Positions 63,292 through 64,000 of a DNA stretch of 64,000 nucleotides are shown piece by piece. The stretch spans positions 41,857 through 105,856 of the forward strand of contig NZ_FORF01000014.1 in the NCBI RefSeq assembly GCF_900113935.1, given 5' to 3'. Within the stretch, counting starts at the first letter, position 1, and every line of letters begins with the position of its first letter. Position numbers and translations under genes: made by a program. Under the pieces are notes generated by a model, which had not been told where the DNA came from, searched no databases, and was given only the letters and a program-made list of their open reading frames with translations. This DNA is from Aquamicrobium aerolatum DSM 21857. GTDB lineage: Bacteria > Pseudomonadota > Alphaproteobacteria > Rhizobiales > Rhizobiaceae.

Positions 63292-63632
63292 GATCTAATC
63301 CTCCTGCGTTTTGGTGAACTCGATACCCGCTTGACATGTCGCGCCCGCCCTTGCCGGACGCGGCCTCGCGGTCGGCGGCTACGCGGACTCGCGGTCGGGA
63401 TTGCCGAGCGGATCTCCGCGTTTGCCGCAGCCGTGACCTGTTGAACTGGATCAACCCCAAACGCGCGATCGACAAAGTTCTCCATGATCCCACGTAGAAC
63501 GGCGACCAGATCCTCTTTCGCCTTCGGTGTAGCATTAAACCGGTCGAGCACGACGCCGCCGTGGTCATCTGGAGGATTGTCGGCCTGTTCGAAGGGTCCG
63601 AGCCGCTCGTGCTGAAGATCAGCGCTGCTCAT
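63267..63632 (-). CDS. Small protein upstream of the recombinase, unknown
   Basis: 121 residues from MSSADLQHERLGPFEQADNP, with GAGGG seven bases upstream. An acidic N-terminal half (VVLDRFNATPKAKEDLVAVL, then RGIMENFVDRAFGVDP) resembles a helical domain; the C-terminal part is basic and rich in Arg/Ser. The gene overlaps the recombinase start by 25 bases, and another frame in the same stretch is also open, so the 3' part may be frameshifted. Could be a partner or regulator of the recombinase. Family not recognised. Confidence 0.45.
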   Translation of the reverse strand: MSSADLQHERLGPFEQADNPPDDHGGVVLDRFNATPKAKEDLVAVLRGIMENFVDRAFGVDPVQQVTAAANAEIRSAIPTASPRSRRPRGRVRQGRARHVKRVSSSPKRRRIRSCSTKSFP

Positions 63633-63756
63633 GACGGCGCCCTCGGTAGATCGCGACCATATGGAGCAATTGGTCCAGGAGCGGTCGGTCGATATCATGG
63701 TCGGTGGCTTCAATACGAATGCCTCTGTGTGATTTTTCATGGAATGAGGACCCTGT

Positions 63757-63792
63757 TTAAGGGGTGATTTTCGTCCAAACGGGACCCCTTAA
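63757..63792. repeat. Inverted repeat at the IS21 end
   Basis: TTAAGGGGT (63757-63765) and ACCCCTTAA (63784-63792) form a perfect 9-base inverted repeat separated by 18 bases; IS21 elements carry such multiple terminal repeats for transposase binding. Confidence 0.5.
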
Positions 63793-63805
63793 CGTGGGGT
63801 CATCA

Positions 63806-63834
63806 AAATGCCTCCGGTTTCATCGGAGGCATTT
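63806..63834 (+). promoter_or_regulatory. Perfect hairpin burying the istA ribosome-binding site
   Basis: An 11-base perfect stem (AAATGCCTCCG / CGGAGGCATTT) with a 7-base loop. GGAGG (63825-63829), the ribosome-binding site of istA, is wholly inside the 3' arm, and the GTG start codon follows directly at 63835. Confidence 0.65.
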
Positions 63835-64000
63835 GTGTTTTGGATGTTGATTGTGGAGACGATTGCAAAGATACGCCGGCTTTCGCGGGTTCAGGGCAAG
63901 TCGATCAAGGCGATTTGCCGCGAGTTGAAGGTTTCACGGAAAGTGGTGCGCAAGGTGCTGCGCTCGGACGAGACCGAGTTCCGCTACGAGCGCAAGCATC
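63835..64000 (+). CDS. istA: IS21-family transposase IstA (N-terminal part)
   Basis: 55 codons to the right edge. From the GTG (five bases after GGAGG) or an ATG three codons later: MLIVETIAKIRRLSRVQGK, SIKAICRELKVSRKVVRKVL, RSDETEFRYERKH, which is the DNA-binding helix-turn-helix and linker of IstA. The DDE domain and the istB helper ATPase gene lie beyond the window. Confidence 0.85.
   Translation, partial: MFWMLIVETIAKIRRLSRVQGKSIKAICRELKVSRKVVRKVLRSDETEFRYERKH

Larger units (their letters stand above)
61781..64000. mobile_element. Integrative element in tRNA-Leu (left end), itself carrying an IS21 element
   Basis: Begins at the tRNA 3' end, with a large serine recombinase gene pointing towards the tRNA. 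The right end, a duplicated tRNA fragment and the cargo are beyond the window. The boundary is inferred from the tRNA-recombinase junction. Confidence 0.75.
63754..64000 (+). mobile_element. IS21-family insertion sequence, left end
   Basis: The start of an istA gene is preceded by about 80 bases of repeat-rich sequence typical of IS21 ends. The exact border (near TGTTTAAGGGGT) is a guess because the other end is outside the window. Confidence 0.6.

Noticed and set aside
63200..63568. Alternative minus-strand frame overlapping the small gene upstream of the recombinase
   Set aside because: Very Arg-rich, no ribosome-binding site, overlaps both neighbours; it might represent the shifted 3' half of the small gene, but this cannot be shown.
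1..64000. CRISPR arrays, rRNA genes or prophage structural genes
   Set aside because: None seen: no regularly spaced repeats, no rRNA-like sequence, and the holin-like gene at 8.5 kb stands in the stress island without other phage genes.

Overview
The window looks like a chromosomal segment of an alphaproteobacterium of the order Hyphomicrobiales (Rhizobiales), most likely Phyllobacteriaceae or a close relative. The evidence is the PhyR-NepR-EcfG stress switch, the order aroK-aroB-CBS protein-bolA-dnaJ-like-cobS-cobT, a TIGR02302-type protein beside lysA, CpdR, DUF2125 and DUF3108 proteins, a SAM-II riboswitch before metA, and etfBA followed by 3-hydroxybutyryl-CoA dehydrogenase. Base composition is uniformly GC-rich until the right end. 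Family names are from recognition of motifs and gene order by eye; no database search was run.

Layout. 1-5.9 kb: the 5' end of a TctC/Bug solute-binding protein gene, a DctB/DctD-type two-component system, two tandem small GNAT proteins, and an MhqD/MhqO-like esterase and ring-cleaving dioxygenase pair whose dioxygenase is frameshifted. 6-13.2 kb: a general stress response island with phyR, nepR, ecfG, an HWE-type histidine kinase, and envelope genes (PRC-barrel, lipid kinase, holin-like, DUF883-like, DUF1328 and small membrane proteins). I can read eight EcfG-type promoters here, GGAAC-N16-CGTT or one base off, placed 30-100 bases before the genes. 13.2-21.2 kb: shikimate genes (aroK, aroB), a shortened CorC-like CBS protein, BolA, a DnaJ-domain protein and the cobaltochelatase subunits cobS and cobT. 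21.2-27.8 kb: cpdR, hpt, ftsEX, a YdcF protein, plsC, a ChaC-like cyclotransferase and a DUF2125 protein.

27.8-43 kb: amino-acid and housekeeping genes: a tyrosine-pathway dehydrogenase, hisC, metA under a SAM-II riboswitch, a peptide-deformylase-like protein that has lost metal ligands, a methyltransferase, gloB, two membrane genes, rpmB, a YhhQ-type queuosine-precursor transporter under a tiny preQ1-I riboswitch, lysA, lptM-like, argH and a TlpA-like thioredoxin. 43-56.8 kb: a branched-chain amino-acid ABC transporter (livK, livGFHM), a diguanylate cyclase, the beta-oxidation/electron-transfer set (hbd, etfA, etfB), a rhomboid protease, a PduO-type corrinoid adenosyltransferase, a YihY protein and a soluble double-PAS chemoreceptor. 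56.9-61.6 kb: a DMT exporter, gluQRS, a DNA glycosylase, an HNH nuclease, a DsbB-like protein and a YqaA-family membrane protein.

61.7-64 kb: tRNA-Leu(CAA), with a mobile element at its 3' end. The element carries a large serine recombinase (frameshifted at a seven-base homopolymer) whose C-terminus is encoded by the antisense strand of the tRNA. An IS21-family element begins near the right edge, with its istA ribosome-binding site buried in a perfect hairpin.
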